43,683 nucleotides of DNA from Planctomycetes bacterium GWF2_42_9 (GTDB lineage Bacteria > Planctomycetota > Phycisphaerae > Sedimentisphaerales > UBA12454), in contig MHYA01000003.1 in NCBI GenBank assembly GCA_001825675.1, positions 1-43,683 of the forward strand, written 5' to 3'. Shown here piece by piece: positions 41,133-43,683 of this stretch. Position 1 is the first letter of the stretch, and each line of letters starts with the position of its first letter. The translations under genes were made by a program, and so were the position numbers. The notes beneath the pieces are model-generated. The model saw only the letters and a list, made by a program, of their open reading frames with translations, did not search any database and was not told the origin of the DNA.

Positions 41133-42161
41133 ATGGCTAATGCACAACAAAAATTGATAACGCTTTTGATGGGCAAAGTTAAAAAAGAACTTTCAGGCGA
41201 GGTATTTACTCCTTCGATTGTAAAAAGTTCGCCTTCATATTACAAAGAGGCGATACCGAAGCAGGTAATTATCGGGCACGAAAACTATACGATTGGCGGA
41301 CAAAACGTTACGTTCCATTTGCGCGGGTATCAGCCGGATGTTCTTTTGATTCAGACAACCATTGATGTTGAGGATGTGTTCCAGAAAAGTATTTTTGCGT
41401 TAGAAAAGCAATCTTATGAACATTCATATCGAATTTTGAAAGAGTACGGCTGCGATTTGCTTTTCAGTGAAGAATATTCTGTTTTCGCTGTTACAAATTA
41501 TGATGGTGAGCCGGAGCAATTTTTAAATTTCAAAAATATAATCGCATCGCTGCTTAAATCAGAGGAATCGCTGACGCTTGATCCACAGGAAGTGCAATAT
41601 ACACTTAACAACAAGATCAAATACGCGGATAATGATTTGTCGATAATCGATTGGGACGGTGCGTTTTTGTTTGATCCGACCGGCGATATAGCGGAAGACC
41701 TTGAGCTTTTAACCCTGGCAAACCTTCAGCTTTTACGCCATAGGATTCTTGATCATCAAATCGATGCACGACTTACAAGAATGGCGGAGCTTGTGCATAA
41801 TATGCCGGCAGGCGGCAGGTTTAGAAGCAAAGAGCTTGTGCAGAAAATGAAAGAGACGATGCAAATAAGAATGGTCTCTATTTCGGAACTGCAAAGGCTT
41901 GAACGTGATGTTAAATTAATTGGAGACTGGTATTCGGCAAGATTTTATGAGCTTGCGGCTGGAAAATTTAAAACTGAAGAGTGGAGAAAGGCGATCAGGT
42001 CAAAACTTGAATCGCTGGAAGACGCGTATTCCGTTATGATAGAAAATTTTACCGTTTCGGCAAAACACCGAGTCGAATGGATTCAAATAATTTTATTTTT
42101 TATTCTGCAAATTGGTTGGTTGTTTTTGATTGTTCTAGAATATTTGCATTTTACAAAATGA
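41133..42161 (+). CDS. RMD1/DUF155-like membrane protein
   Basis: A 342-aa protein. The middle has EDVFQKSIFALEKQSYEHSY, a segment DWDGAFLFDPTGDIAEDLEL and LANLQLLRHRILDHQID, consistent with the DUF155 (PF02582, RMD1/YagE) pattern. Residues about 210-315 are largely helical and charged, and one membrane helix lies at the C-terminus (WIQIILFFILQIGWLFLIVL). Eukaryotic members are mitochondrial inner-membrane proteins. The bacterial role is not established. It is 21 nt upstream of comM and may be in one operon with it and tspO. Confidence 0.5.
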   Translation: MANAQQKLITLLMGKVKKELSGEVFTPSIVKSSPSYYKEAIPKQVIIGHENYTIGGQNVTFHLRGYQPDVLLIQTTIDVEDVFQKSIFALEKQSYEHSYRILKEYGCDLLFSEEYSVFAVTNYDGEPEQFLNFKNIIASLLKSEESLTLDPQEVQYTLNNKIKYADNDLSIIDWDGAFLFDPTGDIAEDLELLTLANLQLLRHRILDHQIDARLTRMAELVHNMPAGGRFRSKELVQKMKETMQIRMVSISELQRLERDVKLIGDWYSARFYELAAGKFKTEEWRKAIRSKLESLEDAYSVMIENFTVSAKHRVEWIQIILFFILQIGWLFLIVLEYLHFTK

Positions 42162-42182
42162 TGTTTTAACAGGGATGGGAAG

Positions 42183-43271
42183 ATGCTTGCGAAATTGTAT
42201 AGCGTAACGCTTGAAGGAATTGAAGGAATAATCTGTGAAGTTGAAGTTCATATTTCACGCGGCGGATTTGAAAAGTCGCTGATAGTTGGTTTGCCTGATA
42301 CTGCTGTAAAGGAGAGCATCGAACGTGTTCAATCGGCGGTAGCAAATTCCGGTTTTGCATATCCAAAGACAAAATGCGTGATTAATCTGGCTCCTGCGGA
42401 TGTCAAAAAAGCGGGGCCTGCGTTTGATTTGCCGATAGCACTTGGTTTTCTGCTCGCTACAAACGCGATTGAAAGTCCTCACGCAAGAGATTTTATTATT
42501 CTCGGTGAGCTTGCGCTCGACGGCAGAGTTCGGCCTGTTAATGGGGTATTAAGTATGGCAATCGCTGCTAAGGAGAGAGGGTTCAAAAATATGATTGTGC
42601 CGCTGGAAAATGTTCGCGAGGCGGCGGTGGTAGAGGATATGGAAATTTTCGGGGTTGGTTCGCTGATGCAGGCGGCGTCATTTTTGGCAGGCAATCTCGC
42701 GCTGGAATCTACTTATGTCGATATTGATAAAATGCTTGAGGAAGCATCGTTATACGATTTTGATTTTTCAGATGTTAAAGGGCAGGAGAATGTTAAGCGT
42801 GCACTGACGATCGCAGCGGCAGGCGGACATAATATCTTGATGATCGGCCCTCCAGGTTCGGGCAAGACTATGCTGGCGCAGCGGCTTGCGACTATTTTGC
42901 CGAAACTGACTTTGACAGAATCGCTTGAAACTACGCGTATTTATTCTTCTGTCGGGCAGCTTAACGGCAAAGGATTGGTCGCGACAAGGCCGGTGCGAAC
43001 GCCGCATCATACGGCAACAGGAGCGGCACTTGTCGGCGGCGGAAGCAATCCGCGATGCGGCGAGCTTTCGCTTGCACATAATGGGATTTTATTTCTTGAT
43101 GAGTTCGCTGAATTTCCAAGGCATGTACTTGAGATGATTCGCCAACCTTTGGAAGAAAGAAAAGTAACTATTTCGCGTGCGAGAGGTTCGATTTCATTCC
43201 CTGCGAATTTTATGTTGGTTTCGGCCACGAATCCTTGTCCGTGCGGGGCACACCTACCACTGATGAACTAG
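42183..43271 (+). pseudogene. comM: YifB/ComM-type Mg-chelatase-like AAA ATPase, interrupted
   Basis: The 362-codon frame is the 5' part of a gene that normally encodes about 500 aa. Present are the N-terminal ChlI-type domain ([34 protein letters not shown]), Walker A GPPGSGKT (222-229), [18 protein letters not shown], Walker B GILFLDE (301-307) and the [15 protein letters not shown] region. Homology stops right after NPCPCG (350-355). The last seven codons (AHLPLMN) are unrelated. The remainder, including the sensor-2 region, is missing, and a recombinase gene on the opposite strand begins there. ComM promotes branch migration during natural transformation. The truncated product is probably inactive. 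Confidence 0.85.
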
Positions 43272-43683
43272 ACTCAGTATCAAGGTAGATTTGAATATTA
43301 ATATCGTCCTCTGTAACATTGATTTCTTTTATAATAGCTCTGATTTTGGCTACTTTGCCTTCAAAATCAAGATATTCCCAATTTAAACCAAAAGATGAGA
43401 TTTCTTCAAATGATGCATTTAGAGCGTTTTTCATAATATCTACGTTATCTACGAATGAATGCAATTTCTGTTGTGTTGCACGATTATTTTCAAGGTCAAC
43501 TTTGAGCTTCTCATATCGCTCTTGGAAATCCTTATCATCAATCAATTTTCGTTCCATTGCTCCAAGAAGGTTGTCACGACGGGATAATAAGTCCTTTTCT
43601 GTTGAGGTGAGTTTTACCAAGTCTTCTTTTGTTTTTGATTCGTCCGGGGATGCTTCTTTTTCAAGGGTTTTCATCATTTTTTC
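43210..43683 (-). CDS. Serine recombinase, C-terminal part (continues past window)
   Basis: The minus-strand frame is open to the window edge, so the protein starts outside. The visible ~158 residues form a coiled-coil-rich C-terminal region ([38 protein letters not shown]), then [20 protein letters not shown] and [14 protein letters not shown]. This is the usual tail of large serine recombinases/resolvases. The catalytic domain cannot be seen. The final 13 or so codons and the stop (43210) are read on the antisense of comM, so the frame crosses the integration junction. The gene points into comM, as expected for an integrase next to its own attachment site. Confidence 0.65.
   Translation of the reverse strand, partial: EKMMKTLEKEASPDESKTKEDLVKLTSTEKDLLSRRDNLLGAMERKLIDDKDFQERYEKLKVDLENNRATQQKLHSFVDNVDIMKNALNASFEEISSFGLNWEYLDFEGKVAKIRAIIKEINVTEDDINIQIYLDTESSSSVVGVPRTDKDSWPKPT

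Noticed and set aside
1-43683. CRISPR array or large tandem repeat
   Set aside because: No regularly spaced direct repeats were seen in reading through the window; only single inverted repeats and one duplicated 15-bp operator.

Overview
The window looks like chromosome of an AT-rich, polysaccharide-degrading bacterium, most likely a Planctomycetota member close to Phycisphaerae/Sedimentisphaerales. This is inferred from the gene mix: PEP-CTERM surface proteins, LamG-like lectin domains, dockerin-like DxNxDxxVD repeats outside any cellulosome, planctomycete-style prepilins, several Gfo/Idh/MocA and UroD-like proteins, and DUF4838 and GH97 enzymes. No 16S or other phylogenetic marker is present, so the placement is inference.

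Layout. (1) 1-732: a terminator, the 3' relic of an IS256-type transposase, and a consensus promoter carrying a palindromic operator. (2) 733-6927: a PEP-CTERM protein, a GntR/LacI-type regulator whose promoter carries the same operator, two LamG-type secreted proteins and a prepilin-like protein. (3) 7328-28865: a 21-kb run of co-directional, tightly spaced genes. It encodes a beta-helix polysaccharide-active protein, a TIM-barrel hydrolase-like protein, an SSS symporter, a Gfo/Idh/MocA oxidoreductase, a WbsX-like protein, two UroD-like proteins, two M24 proteins lacking metal ligands, an ASRT-like beta-sandwich protein, a creatininase-like protein, a second hydrolase-like protein, DUF4838, an alpha/beta hydrolase and a GH97 enzyme. 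I read it as a catabolic unit for a decorated glycan or glycoconjugate. Its substrate is not evident, and the combination of accessory families is the best candidate here for an undescribed system. (4) 29020-29061: the 3' half of an initiator tRNA-Met gene without its 5' half, which looks like the attachment scar of an integrated island lying to its left.

(5) 29133-34858: a minus-strand operon (class III aminotransferase, Gfo/Idh/MocA, DapA/NanA-type lyase, two small thiazoline-hydrolase-like proteins, SDR) divergent from a GntR/FCD regulator. A perfect 14-bp palindrome sits in the shared promoter region. (6) 35325-42161: apparently core genes: alpha-glucan phosphorylase, a 47-aa Cys-rich protein, PtsN-like EIIA, QueA, a small hypothetical protein, a candidate minus-strand small RNA, TspO/MBR and a DUF155-like membrane protein.

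(7) 42183-43683: comM/yifB is cut off right after its NPCPCG motif by the end of a mobile element. The first gene of that element, facing the junction, is the C-terminal part of a serine recombinase that continues beyond the window. The window therefore carries two independent integration scars, one in a tRNA gene and one in comM, around carbohydrate catabolism genes.
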